Below, piece by piece: positions 20,240 to 27,979 of a DNA stretch of 64,000 nt. The position numbers were made by a program, and so were the translations under genes. Every line of letters begins with the position of its first letter. The stretch's first letter is position 1. The notes beneath the pieces were generated by a model. The model had not been told where the DNA came from. It ran no database searches and worked only from the letters and a program-made list of their open reading frames with translations. Origin of the DNA: Curvibacter sp. PD_MW3. GTDB taxonomy: Bacteria; Pseudomonadota; Gammaproteobacteria; Burkholderiales; Burkholderiaceae_C. The DNA lies in contig NSIV01000003.1 of the NCBI GenBank assembly GCA_002633085.1, forward strand, positions 124,001 to 188,000, written 5' to 3'.

Positions 20240-20686
20240 TCAGTAGCCACGGCGTCCGCCGCCACCGCCGCGCGGGTTGCCGTAGGGGCTGCGGAAACCA
20301 CCGTCTCCGCCTTCGTTGCCACCACCATAACCGCCACCACCTCCTCCGCCGTAACCGCCGCCGCCGCCTTCACGTCGGCCGCCACCGTAGCCACCTCCGC
20401 CGCCACCACCATAACCGCCACTGCGGGGGGGGCGCGGTTCCATCGGACGCGCCTCGTTGACCACGATGCTACGACCGCTCAGCGGCTGGCCATTCATGCC
20501 GTTGATGGCGGCTTGCGCCTCGGCATCGCTGCCCATTTCGACAAAACCGAAGCCCTTGGAGCGGCCGGTGTCGCGCTCCATCATGACCTTGGCGCTGGAG
20601 ACGGTGCCGAACTGGCTGAAGGCTTGCTGCAAATCTTCGTCTCGCACCGAATAAGGCAGGTTACCGACGTAAAGTTTATTGCCCAT
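20240..20686 (-). CDS. Glycine-rich RRM RNA-binding protein (copy 1)
   Basis: A 148-residue protein with one RRM (residues 1-80): RNP-2 is KLYVGNLPYS and RNP-1 is KGFGFVEM. Residues ~90-148 are glycine-rich with RRG, YGGG and GRR repeats ending GGRRGY. This is the layout of cyanobacterial Rbp and plant cold-induced glycine-rich proteins. The start at 20686 has AGGAG 7 bases upstream, and that AGGAG lies within an inverted repeat. A close paralogue follows upstream (20932-21315). Confidence 0.95.
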   Translation of the reverse strand: MGNKLYVGNLPYSVRDEDLQQAFSQFGTVSSAKVMMERDTGRSKGFGFVEMGSDAEAQAAINGMNGQPLSGRSIVVNEARPMEPRPPRSGGYGGGGGGGYGGGRREGGGGGYGGGGGGGYGGGNEGGDGGFRSPYGNPRGGGGGRRGY

Positions 20687-20689
20687 GCA

Positions 20690-20728
20690 GGGACTCCTGA
20701 AAAACTTGAAAACGAGCGATGGAGTCCC
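20690..20728 (-). promoter_or_regulatory. Leader hairpin covering the Shine-Dalgarno of rbp copy 1
   Basis: GGGACTCC (20690-20697) and GGAGTCCC (20721-20728) form a perfect 8-bp inverted repeat with a 23-base loop. On the mRNA the ribosome binding site AGGAG (plus coordinates 20694-20698) is mostly within the start-proximal arm. Folding would mask initiation, so an RNA thermometer or autoregulation by the RNA-binding protein is plausible. Confidence 0.65.
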
Positions 20729-20885
20729 TAAAAACGCAATCAATGTGTGTCAACGATGCGAATTTGACAGATCACCGCAATCCTGTGCGGCGGCCTCCTA
20801 GCCGTCGCGATTCGGTTTTTGCCATAGAAATGTTTTCCACACAAGTGGGGTTGGCGCTAGGTCGGTAACCAAACGCAGGCATGAA

Positions 20886-20908
20886 AAAAGGGCCACGAGG
20901 GCCCTTTT
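20886..20908 (-). terminator. Rho-independent terminator after rbp copy 2
   Basis: AAAAGGGCC (20886-20894) pairs with GGCCCTTTT (20900-20908) around a five-base loop; on the minus strand the stem is followed by a T run. It separates the two RNA-binding protein genes. Confidence 0.8.
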
Positions 20909-20931
20909 GGATGGAAGCAGCGAATCGATGC

Positions 20932-21315
20932 TTAGTAGTTGCGGCCACCGCCGTAACCACCGCCGCCGCCTTCACGACGACCGCCGCCGTAGCCGCCGCC
21001 GCCACCACCGCCGTAACCGCCGCCGCCATTGCCGCCGCCGAAGCCACCGCTACGGGGGGGACGCGGCTCCATCGGACGCGCTTCGTTGACCACCAGGCCA
21101 CGGCCGCCATGCTGCTGGCCGTGCATGCCGCTGATAGCAGCTTGCGCTTCGGCATCGCTGCCCATCTCGACAAAGCCGAAGCCCTTGGAGCGACCGGTGT
21201 CGCGTTCCATCATGACCTTGGCGCTGGAGACGGTGCCGAACTGGCTGAAGGCCTTCTGCAGGTCTTCGTCGCGGAAAGAATAGGGCAGGTTGCCCACGTA
21301 AAGTTTGTTGCCCAT
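20932..21315 (-). CDS. Glycine-rich RRM RNA-binding protein (copy 2)
   Basis: A 127-residue paralogue of the downstream gene. The RRM is nearly identical (MGNKLYVGNLPYSFRDEDLQ; RNP-1 KGFGFVEM) and the tail again is Gly/Tyr/Arg-rich but shorter, ending YGGGRNY. The ATG at 21313-21315 is preceded by GAGGAG. Differences cluster in the tail and a His-containing loop (MHGQQHGGRG), suggesting a tandem duplication that kept the RRM. Each copy has its own leader and terminator, so they are separately transcribed. Confidence 0.95.
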   Translation of the reverse strand: MGNKLYVGNLPYSFRDEDLQKAFSQFGTVSSAKVMMERDTGRSKGFGFVEMGSDAEAQAAISGMHGQQHGGRGLVVNEARPMEPRPPRSGGFGGGNGGGGYGGGGGGGYGGGRREGGGGGYGGGRNY

Positions 21316-21320
21316 GAATG

Positions 21321-21356
21321 GACTCCTCAAAAAGACTCAGGTAAGGCGATGGAGTC
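21321..21356 (-). promoter_or_regulatory. Leader hairpin covering the Shine-Dalgarno of rbp copy 2
   Basis: GACTCC (21321-21326) and GGAGTC (21351-21356) form a 6-bp inverted repeat with a 24-base loop in the same position relative to the start codon as in copy 1. The mRNA AGGAG lies at 21323-21327. Most of the loop differs between the copies, while the stem is kept. Confidence 0.6.
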
Positions 21357-21571
21357 TGATAGCCGCGAGCAACAAACCAATGAAGACTTAAAGCAGACGC
21401 AAAACCGACTTAATCACCGCAAATTCATACCGCCGTTTTAGGGCGATATATGCCCATTATGCGCGAATCCAAGAAAAATACTCAAATAAATTGCCAATCC
21501 ATGCGCCCAAACCATGAAAAGTGGCTGCAAACGCACAACAGGCGCCCATTTTCAGTGGACGCCCTCTGAAA

Positions 21572-22774
21572 TTACCAGTTGGCTTCGCGGTCCGGGCTCG
21601 CGCCGATTCGGTGGATGGACAAGTCAGCGCCGTTGAATTCTTCCTCCTGGCTCAAGCGCAGCCCAAGCGTGAGCTTGAGCAGGCCGTAGACAACGAAACC
21701 TCCCGCCAGCGCCCACACCACGCCCATGGCTGTACCGATGAGCTGGCCACTGAAAGAGATGCCGCCCAGGCCGCCGAGCGACTTGCTGCCGAAAATGCCG
21801 GCGGCCAAACCGCCCCAGGTTCCGCACAGGCCGTGCAGTGGCCAGACGCCCAGCACATCGTCAATCTTCCATTTGTTCTGCGTCAGCGTGAACATGACGA
21901 CAAAGATGGCGCCGGCGATGCCGCCGACCACCAGCGCCCCCAGCGGGTGCATCAGGTCGGAGCCGGCGCATACGGCCACCAGACCGGCCAGCGGGCCGTT
22001 GTGCACAAAGCCGGGGTCGTTCTTGCCCAGCAGCAGCGCCACCAGTGTGCCGCCCACCATGGCCATGAGCGAGTTCACGGCCACCAGGCCGGTGATCTTG
22101 TCCAGTGTTTGCGCGCTCATGACGTTGAAGCCGAACCAGCCGACCACCAGGATCCAGGCGCCCAGTGCCAGAAAAGGGATGCTGGAGGGCGGATGGGCCG
22201 ACATGGCGCCATCCTTGCGGTAGCGATTGCTGCGTGCACCCAGCAGCAGCACGGCCGGCAAGGCGATCCAGCCGCCCACGGCATGCACCACCACGCTGCC
22301 GGCAAAGTCGTGGAACTCTTCGCCGGTGAGGGCCTTGATCCAGGCTTGAACGCCAAAGTGCTGATTCCAGGCGATGCCTTCGAAGAAGGGATAGACAAAA
22401 CCGACGATGGCGGCCGTCGCGATCAACTGCGGCCAGAACTTGGCGCGCTCGGCAATGCCACCGGAAATGATGGCGGGAATGGCGGCAGCGAAGGTCAGCA
22501 GAAAGAAGAATTTGACCAGGTCATAGCCGCTCTTGGCCACCAACTGTTCGGCACCAATGAAAAAACTGGTGCCATACGCAACCGCATAGCCGCACAGGAA
22601 ATAGACGACCGTGGACACGGAAAAGTCCACCAGGATCTTGACCAGTGCATTGACCTGGTTTTTGCGCCGGACGGTGCCGAGCTCCAGAAATGCAAAACCA
22701 GCGTGCATGGCCAGAACCATGATGGCGCCAAGCAGGATGAACAGGACATCCGCGCCCTGTTTGAGTGCTTCCAT
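21572..22774 (-). CDS. amt: Ammonium transporter (Amt/MEP/Rh family)
   Basis: A 400-residue membrane protein with about 11 helices. HAGFAFLELGTVRRKNQVNALVK-like start, VVVHAVGGWIALPAVLLLGAR (first pore histidine) and WPLHGLCGTWGGLAAGIFG (second pore histidine) are diagnostic. The ATG at 22772-22774 has GAGG upstream; the frame continues to 22960 without support. No glnK lies next to it, unlike most amtB loci; the nearest PII-type gene is the SbtB-like one at 19.8 kb. Confidence 0.94.
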   Translation of the reverse strand: MEALKQGADVLFILLGAIMVLAMHAGFAFLELGTVRRKNQVNALVKILVDFSVSTVVYFLCGYAVAYGTSFFIGAEQLVAKSGYDLVKFFFLLTFAAAIPAIISGGIAERAKFWPQLIATAAIVGFVYPFFEGIAWNQHFGVQAWIKALTGEEFHDFAGSVVVHAVGGWIALPAVLLLGARSNRYRKDGAMSAHPPSSIPFLALGAWILVVGWFGFNVMSAQTLDKITGLVAVNSLMAMVGGTLVALLLGKNDPGFVHNGPLAGLVAVCAGSDLMHPLGALVVGGIAGAIFVVMFTLTQNKWKIDDVLGVWPLHGLCGTWGGLAAGIFGSKSLGGLGGISFSGQLIGTAMGVVWALAGGFVVYGLLKLTLGLRLSQEEEFNGADLSIHRIGASPDREANW

Positions 22775-22938
22775 GAGAACCTCGCGTAATGAAATGCTTG
22801 TTTTTGGTGCAAAAAAACGGCGTTTGCCGAATTGCACCAAGATAAAGCAAAAATCGAGCCAATTGTGCGCCACGTCTGTGCGGTCCATGCACCAGAACGT
22901 GCGGTGGGTTGCCGTATCGAAACCGCTACCATCGAGAG

Positions 22939-23505
22939 ATGGAAGCATTTCTCGTCTCAACCGGTATCGTCACTTTGGCCGAAATGGGTGACAAGACCCA
23001 GTTGCTGGCCCTTATTTTGGCGGTCCGGTTCCGCAAACCCTGGCCGATCGTCTGGGGGATTCTGGTGGCCACCCTGGCTAACCATGCACTGGCCGGAGCA
23101 GTCGGCACCTGGGTGACCACCCTGCTGGGGCCCGATGTGCTGCGGTGGGTGCTGGGCGCCTCGTTCATTGCCATGGCCGTCTGGATGCTGATTCCGGACA
23201 AGATTGAAGATGAGGGCGAAACCGGCCAGCCACCGCGTCTGGGCGTGTTCGGTACCACACTGGTGGCTTTTTTCCTGGCCGAAATGGGCGACAAGACGCA
23301 GATTGCCACCGTCATGCTGGCCGCGCAGTACCAGGCGTATGCCTGGGTGGTGGCCGGTACCACGCTGGGGATGATGCTGGCCAATGCGCCGGTAGTCTGG
23401 CTCGGCGAGCGCATGACGCGCCGGGTACCGATCCGGCTGGTGCATCTGGTCAGCGCCGGCATCTTCGCCGTGCTGGGCGGCCTCACCCTGCTGGGCTGGG
23501 GCTAA
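22939..23505 (+). CDS. TMEM165/GDT1 family cation transporter
   Basis: A 188-residue, six-helix membrane protein with two inverted copies of the family signature, LAEMGDKTQLLAL (about 14-26) and LAEMGDKTQIATVML (about 113-127), which supply the acidic metal-binding residues. Family members move Mn2+ or Ca2+ against protons; the Vibrio member MneA exports manganese. The start is the ATG at 22939 with GAGAG directly upstream. No yybP-ykoY-like manganese riboswitch is evident in the short leader. It faces the FNT gene tail to tail. Confidence 0.9.
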   Translation: MEAFLVSTGIVTLAEMGDKTQLLALILAVRFRKPWPIVWGILVATLANHALAGAVGTWVTTLLGPDVLRWVLGASFIAMAVWMLIPDKIEDEGETGQPPRLGVFGTTLVAFFLAEMGDKTQIATVMLAAQYQAYAWVVAGTTLGMMLANAPVVWLGERMTRRVPIRLVHLVSAGIFAVLGGLTLLGWG

Positions 23506-23508
23506 CAG

Positions 23509-24351
23509 TTACGCGGGGTCTTGTTTGGCCTTGCGGCCGTAGATGACGTAATAGGTCAGCCCCACCAGCACGCTGCCTCCGACCAGGTTGCCGGCGATCA
23601 CCGGCAGCAGATTGCCCAGCATGCCGCTCCAGGTCACCGGCACGGTGGCCGCCAGGCTGGCCGGGCCGAACTGCTGCAACAGCATGGCCAGCGGCATGAA
23701 ATACATGTTGGCAATGCTGTGCTCAAAGCCGGCCGCTACAAAAGCCATGATGGGCGGTACCACGGCCACCGCCTTGTCCACCACGCTGCGCCCGGCCATG
23801 GCCATCCACACCGCCATGCACACCAGCACATTGCACAGCACGCCGCGAAAGAAGGCCTGCATCGGCGACAGATCCTGCTTGGCCAGTGCAATCTTCACCA
23901 CCTGCTGGCCGATGGCGCCACCATTCAAGTCGGTGTGGCCGCTGGCGAACACCAGCACCGCCAGCCCGGCGGCACCGACGAAATTGGCCACACAGACCAG
24001 CACCCAGTTGCGCAGCACGTCGAAGCTGCTGATGCGGCCGTCGGCCCAGGCCATGGCCAGCAGATTGTTGCCGGTGAACAGTTCTGCCCCTGCCACCACC
24101 ACCAGCAAGAGGCCGAGCGAGAACACCAGCCCACCAGCGATGGCGCTGGCGGCGAAACCCAGCGTCGCGTCCGACTTCACGAGCACGAACAGCATGGCGC
24201 CCAGGCCGATGAAGGCACCGGCCAGCATGCCCAGCATCAGCAACGGCAGCGTGCGTAGGCGTGCTTTGTTGACGCCGATGGACTCGATGCGTTGAGCGAT
24301 CTCGCTTGGGGCATAGGCATCGGAGCCATACAGTTCATTGGTGTCGGCCAT
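23509..24351 (-). CDS. Formate/nitrite transporter family protein
   Basis: A 280-residue, six-helix channel of the FNT family. Key segments are GAELFTGNNLLAMAW (after the second helix), NFVGAAGLAVLVF, and FFRGVLCNVLVCMAVW with the conserved loop cysteine/asparagine, then AAGFEHSIANMYFMP, which includes the pore histidine. Substrate (formate, nitrite or hydrosulfide) cannot be told. The ATG at 24351 has AGGAG five bases upstream; a GTG two codons earlier is less likely. It is divergent from the metX leader. Confidence 0.92.
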   Translation of the reverse strand: MADTNELYGSDAYAPSEIAQRIESIGVNKARLRTLPLLMLGMLAGAFIGLGAMLFVLVKSDATLGFAASAIAGGLVFSLGLLLVVVAGAELFTGNNLLAMAWADGRISSFDVLRNWVLVCVANFVGAAGLAVLVFASGHTDLNGGAIGQQVVKIALAKQDLSPMQAFFRGVLCNVLVCMAVWMAMAGRSVVDKAVAVVPPIMAFVAAGFEHSIANMYFMPLAMLLQQFGPASLAATVPVTWSGMLGNLLPVIAGNLVGGSVLVGLTYYVIYGRKAKQDPA

Positions 24352-24365
24352 GGGCACTCCTGATT

Positions 24366-24386
24366 GTCCAGACTTGGACTTATACT
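24366..24386 (+). promoter_or_regulatory. Candidate metX promoter with palindrome
   Basis: TATACT (24381-24386) is a good -10 box and places the start of transcription near 24393, one base before the riboswitch stem. Directly upstream is the palindrome GTCCA-gact-TGGAC (24366-24379), overlapping the spacer, a possible operator. No clear -35 box is seen. Confidence 0.5.
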
Positions 24387-24393
24387 AACTCCA

Positions 24394-24457
24394 GCGCCGA
24401 TTTGAACCCGATTGCGGGCGCCGGAACCCTGGAGTTCCGAAGTTCAGCTAAAGAGGC
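24394..24457 (+). promoter_or_regulatory. SAM-II (SAM-alpha) riboswitch upstream of metX
   Basis: GCGCC (24394-24398) pairs with GGCGC (24417-24421) as P1. The loop GATTTGAACCCGATTGC and the downstream AGCTAAAGAGG match the conserved SAM-II elements (GATTTnAACC..ATTGC and AGCTAAAnAGG), with CC and GG available for the pseudoknot. Between P1 and AGCTAAA there is an additional perfect hairpin CGGAAC/GTTCCG (24422-24427 and 24434-24439). Position before metX, a methionine gene, agrees with known SAM-II targets. Confidence 0.85.
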
Positions 24458-24477
24458 AAGTGTTTCGTTCATTTGAG

Positions 24478-24516
24478 ACCCGGCCGAGCTGAAGCTATGC
24501 CGGGTTTTGTTTTTTG
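24478..24516 (+). terminator. Leader terminator between the riboswitch and metX
   Basis: ACCCGGC (24478-24484) pairs with GCCGGGT (24499-24505), with an inner AGC-TGAA-GCT stem, followed by a T-rich run to 24516. It lies before the metX ATG, so it can only work as an attenuator of metXW. Confidence 0.85.
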
Positions 24517-24528
24517 AAACACTGAGCG

Positions 24529-25674
24529 ATGTTGATTGCCAAGCCCCAGTCGATGCAGTTTGATGCGGCCCTGCCCTTGCAGAGCGGCGCGAGCATTCGC
24601 GGCTATACGCTGGCCTACGAAACCTACGGCACGCTCAACGCCGACAAGTCCAACGCGGTGCTGATCTGCCACGCGCTCAATGCATCGCACCACGTGGCCG
24701 GCGTCTACGAGGGCCAGGACAAGAGCGAAGGCTGGTGGGACAACATGATCGGCCCGGGCAAGCCGGTCGATACCAACAAGTTTTTTGTCATCGGCGTCAA
24801 CAACCTTGGCTCCTGCTTCGGCTCCACCGGCCCGATGCATGTGAACCCGGATACCGGCCGCGTGTACGGTGCCGACTTCCCGGTGGTCACGGTGGAAGAC
24901 TGGGTCAACGCCCAGGCGCGTCTGCTCGACGGTCTGGGCATCCAGACCCTGGCCGCCGTCATGGGTGGTAGCCTGGGCGGAATGCAGGCGCTGTCGTGGA
25001 CGCTGCAGTACCCGCAGCGTGTGCGCCATGCTGTGGTGGTGGCCAGCGCGCCCAACCTGAATGCCGAGAACATTGCCTTCAACGAGGTGGCGCGCCGCGC
25101 CATCGTGACCGACCCGGATTTCCACGGCGGTCATTTCTACGAACACGGTGTCATTCCGAAGCGCGGCCTGCGCATCGCGCGCATGATCGGCCACATCACC
25201 TACCTCAGCGATGACGTCATGAACGAGAAGTTCGGACGCGAACTCCGGAGCGCCGTCGGCGGCGCGGTGCGCGAGGGTTATCAGTACACCACGCAGGACA
25301 TCGAGTTCCAGATCGAGAGTTACCTGCGTTACCAGGGCGACAAGTTCAGCGAATACTTCGACGCCAACACCTACCTGCTGATCACCCGCGCGCTGGATTA
25401 TTTCGACCCGGCCCGCACCTTTGGCGGGGACCTGAGCCGGGCGCTGGCGGTGGCGCAGTGTAAATTTCTGCTGGTGAGTTTCAGCACCGACTGGCGCTTT
25501 TCGCCAAAGCGCAGCCGCGAGATCGTCAAGGCCCTGCTCGACAACCGGCGCGATGTCAGCTACGCCGAGATCGACGCACCGCACGGGCATGATGCCTTTT
25601 TGCTGGATGACCCCCGTTATATGGGCGTAGTCAGCTCCTATTTCGATAGCATTTCGAAGGAGTTCTCAGCATGA
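24529..25674 (+). CDS. metX: Homoserine O-acetyl/succinyltransferase
   Basis: A 381-residue alpha/beta hydrolase-fold enzyme that acylates homoserine in methionine synthesis. The nucleophile elbow is [16 protein letters not shown] (Ser near 148); HALNASHHV forms the oxyanion region; the catalytic Asp and His lie in FSTDWRFSP and APHGHDAFL near the C-terminus. Proteobacterial MetX paired with MetW often uses succinyl-CoA, so acyl specificity is not settled here. No strong Shine-Dalgarno precedes the ATG, which sits just after the leader terminator. Confidence 0.95.
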   Translation: MLIAKPQSMQFDAALPLQSGASIRGYTLAYETYGTLNADKSNAVLICHALNASHHVAGVYEGQDKSEGWWDNMIGPGKPVDTNKFFVIGVNNLGSCFGSTGPMHVNPDTGRVYGADFPVVTVEDWVNAQARLLDGLGIQTLAAVMGGSLGGMQALSWTLQYPQRVRHAVVVASAPNLNAENIAFNEVARRAIVTDPDFHGGHFYEHGVIPKRGLRIARMIGHITYLSDDVMNEKFGRELRSAVGGAVREGYQYTTQDIEFQIESYLRYQGDKFSEYFDANTYLLITRALDYFDPARTFGGDLSRALAVAQCKFLLVSFSTDWRFSPKRSREIVKALLDNRRDVSYAEIDAPHGHDAFLLDDPRYMGVVSSYFDSISKEFSA

Positions 25675-26252
25675 GCGACCACAGCACCCTGGAAGCAATT
25701 GCCCGCCTCGTGCCGCAAGGCGCGCGCGTGCTCGACCTCGGTTGCGGCGACGGCGCCTTGCTGGCGCATCTGCAGACCAAGCGCGGCTGCAGCGGCTACG
25801 GGATCGAGATTGATGACGCCAATGTGCTGGCCTGCGTGCGGCGCGGCGTCAACGTGATCCAGCTCAACCTCGACGAGGGGCTGTCGATGTTCGGCGACCA
25901 GAGTTTCGACGTGGTGCTGCAGATCGACACGCTGCAGCACCTGCGCAATGCCGAAGTGGTGCTGCGCGAAACGGCCCGTGTGGGCCGTACCGGCATCGTG
26001 GCCTTCCCCAACTTTGCCCACTGGCCGAATCGCCTGAGTGTGCTGCGCGGCCGCATGCCGGTGACGCGCCGCCTGCCTTACCAGTGGTACGACACGCCCA
26101 ACATCCGCGTCGGCACCCAAGCCGACCTGGAAATGCTGGCGCAACGCAACGGCTTGAAGATCCTGGACAGCTTCGGCATCCACAACGGCCATGCTGTGCG
26201 CTTCGCACCCAACCTGCTGGCCAGCACGGCCGTGCTCAAGTTCTCGCGATAA
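25671..26252 (+). CDS. metW: Methionine biosynthesis protein MetW
   Basis: A 193-residue SAM-dependent methyltransferase-fold protein. Motif I is [16 protein letters not shown] (about 22-37), then [20 protein letters not shown] and the family-typical [19 protein letters not shown]. MetW is needed together with MetX for methionine synthesis in several proteobacteria. Its ATG overlaps the metX stop (ATGA), so the pair is translationally coupled and under the same riboswitch. Confidence 0.95.
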   Translation: MSDHSTLEAIARLVPQGARVLDLGCGDGALLAHLQTKRGCSGYGIEIDDANVLACVRRGVNVIQLNLDEGLSMFGDQSFDVVLQIDTLQHLRNAEVVLRETARVGRTGIVAFPNFAHWPNRLSVLRGRMPVTRRLPYQWYDTPNIRVGTQADLEMLAQRNGLKILDSFGIHNGHAVRFAPNLLASTAVLKFSR

Positions 26253-26257
26253 AGCGA

Positions 26258-26338
26258 AGCACCCCCCGAGCGGCCGTGCCGCTCCCCCCTCAAGGGGGGC
26301 GCACCCAGCGGCCTGGCCAAGCCAGTTCCGCGGGTGCC
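26258..26338 (+). repeat. Intergenic repeat, family B (copy 1)
   Basis: A C-rich element (accccccgag..., AGCGGCCGTGCCGCT hairpin, CCCCCCTCAAGGGGGG hairpin) leading into a 39-base core at 26300-26338. The core matches the inverted copy at 39533-39571 at 38 of 39 positions. It lies directly after metW. Confidence 0.8.
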
Positions 26339-26385
26339 CTGGTTTTGCAGTTCGCGCTTTATCGGCTGTGGGTGGTGCGCGACGC

Positions 26386-27723
26386 TCAGGTGTTGAGATC
26401 GGCGCCGCGGGTTTCCGGCAGGAAGAAGTAGCCGACCACCAGGGCGACGAGCAGCAGCGCGGTCGGGTAGCCCAGGCCCATCAGGGCGCTGCCGGATTTT
26501 TCTGCGATCAGCGTCACCATGTAGGGCGAGAGCCCACCGATCCAGCCGGCGGCCAGGTTGTGAGGCAGTCCGACGGCGGTGTAGCGCGTACGGGCCGGGA
26601 ATAGCTCGGACAGCAAGGCGGTCTGCGGCCCTGTCACCAGGGCCACCGCCAGCACCGGGATCAGCAACAGGCCAAAGACCAGCACTGGCTGCTGGGCCAA
26701 CTGCTGCAGTCCGGCGTAGACCGGCTGGATCGAGGCGGCGCCCAGCAACAGCCCGGTCAGCACCACGGGCCGGCGTCCCAGGCGGTCCGACAGCGCCCCG
26801 CACACATAGGTGAGGGGAAAGAGACACAAGGTGGCGGCCAAGGTGACCCAGCCGACCTGCACCGAGTCCATCTTCACCACGGTTTTGAGATAGATCGAGG
26901 CATAAACCTGGGAGCAGAAAAACAGCAGACCGCCGCCGGCCGAGATGCAGAAGAACAGCAAGGCCATGCGCCCCAGGGTCTGTCGGTCGCGCAGGCAATC
27001 GAGCAGCGGTGTCTTGGCCGTGTTGTTCTGGCGGCTTAGTTCGGTGAATACCGGGGACTCATGCAGGGCCAGCCGGGCCTTCATGCTGGCTAGCAACAGC
27101 AGGGCCGAGAGCAGGAAGGGAATGCGCCAGCCCCAGGCTTTGAAATCGGCCTCGCTCAGCCAGGTTTGCAGCAGCACGAGCTGCAAGGTGGAGGCCAGGA
27201 TGCCCAGCCCGCCCATCCACTGCAGCACGCTGGTCAGGGCGCCGCGGCGCTCGGTCGGGGCGTGTTCGGCCAGGTAGACGTTGGCGCCGCCGATCTCGCC
27301 ACCCATAGCCAGGCCCTGAACCAGTCGCAAGGCCAGCAGCATGCCGGTGGCCGCCCAGCCCCATTGCGCATGGGTGGGCAGCAAACCCACCAGAAAGGTC
27401 GCGCCGCCCATGATGCCGATGGTGGCGATGAACACTTTTCTGCGCCCATAGCGGTCGCCGAAGGAGCCGAATAGCGCCGCCCCCAGCGGGCGTACCACCA
27501 TGCCCATGCCGAAGGTGGCCAGGCTGTAGAGCAGTCCTGCGACCGGATCATCGGCCGGGAAGAACAGAACGGCGAAATGGACGGCCAGTGTTGCGAAGGT
27601 CAGGAAGTCGTACCACTCGATGAAGGTGCCAAAGCAGGCGGCCAGGGCCACTTTGCGATAGGCCGTTGAATCAGTGGCAGAAGCGGATGACGGCTTAAAA
27701 AAGGCAAGGAAATTCAGGTGCAT
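26386..27723 (-). CDS. MFS transporter, metabolite:H+ symporter (MHS) family
   Basis: A 445-residue transporter with 12 predicted helices. AACFGTFIEWYDFLTF in helix 1 and RPLGAALFGSFGDRYGRRKV between helices 2 and 3 are MHS hallmarks (as in ShiA, KgtP and ProP); RLVQGLAMGGEIGGANVYLAEHAP is helix 4. The C-terminus ends LPETRGADLNT. The substrate, probably a carboxylic acid or osmolyte, cannot be told. The start at 27723 (MHLNFLAFFK) is divergent from the chemotaxis receptor 256 bases away. Confidence 0.9.
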   Translation of the reverse strand: MHLNFLAFFKPSSASATDSTAYRKVALAACFGTFIEWYDFLTFATLAVHFAVLFFPADDPVAGLLYSLATFGMGMVVRPLGAALFGSFGDRYGRRKVFIATIGIMGGATFLVGLLPTHAQWGWAATGMLLALRLVQGLAMGGEIGGANVYLAEHAPTERRGALTSVLQWMGGLGILASTLQLVLLQTWLSEADFKAWGWRIPFLLSALLLLASMKARLALHESPVFTELSRQNNTAKTPLLDCLRDRQTLGRMALLFFCISAGGGLLFFCSQVYASIYLKTVVKMDSVQVGWVTLAATLCLFPLTYVCGALSDRLGRRPVVLTGLLLGAASIQPVYAGLQQLAQQPVLVFGLLLIPVLAVALVTGPQTALLSELFPARTRYTAVGLPHNLAAGWIGGLSPYMVTLIAEKSGSALMGLGYPTALLLVALVVGYFFLPETRGADLNT

Positions 27724-27979
27724 GGTTCGAGTATCTGTCCTTTGCTCCCCGCAAGCCGATGGCTAGAGTTGAAAGAGGAGCCGGATGTTCACCAAGCAGA
27801 ATCAGCAAAATCGTACAAATTGACGGGTATTTGTTAAAAATGATACATTTGCGACAGACAACGAATTGCGTCAGATCGGACAGACCTGCTCGTTGATCGG
27901 TGGCCGTTTGCATCCCGTCGGTGCGATAGCGCTTCAACATCCCCAGCGAGCAAGACGGAGCAGTCCAACAGGAGTCGCC

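Noticed and set aside
20270-20420. Short tandem repeats suggesting a CRISPR or minisatellite
   Set aside because: They are codons for the glycine-rich tail (GGY/GGR units) of the RNA-binding protein, without regular spacers.
24358-24393. Possible small gene between the FNT gene and the riboswitch
   Set aside because: Only 36 bases, filled by a -10 box and a palindrome.
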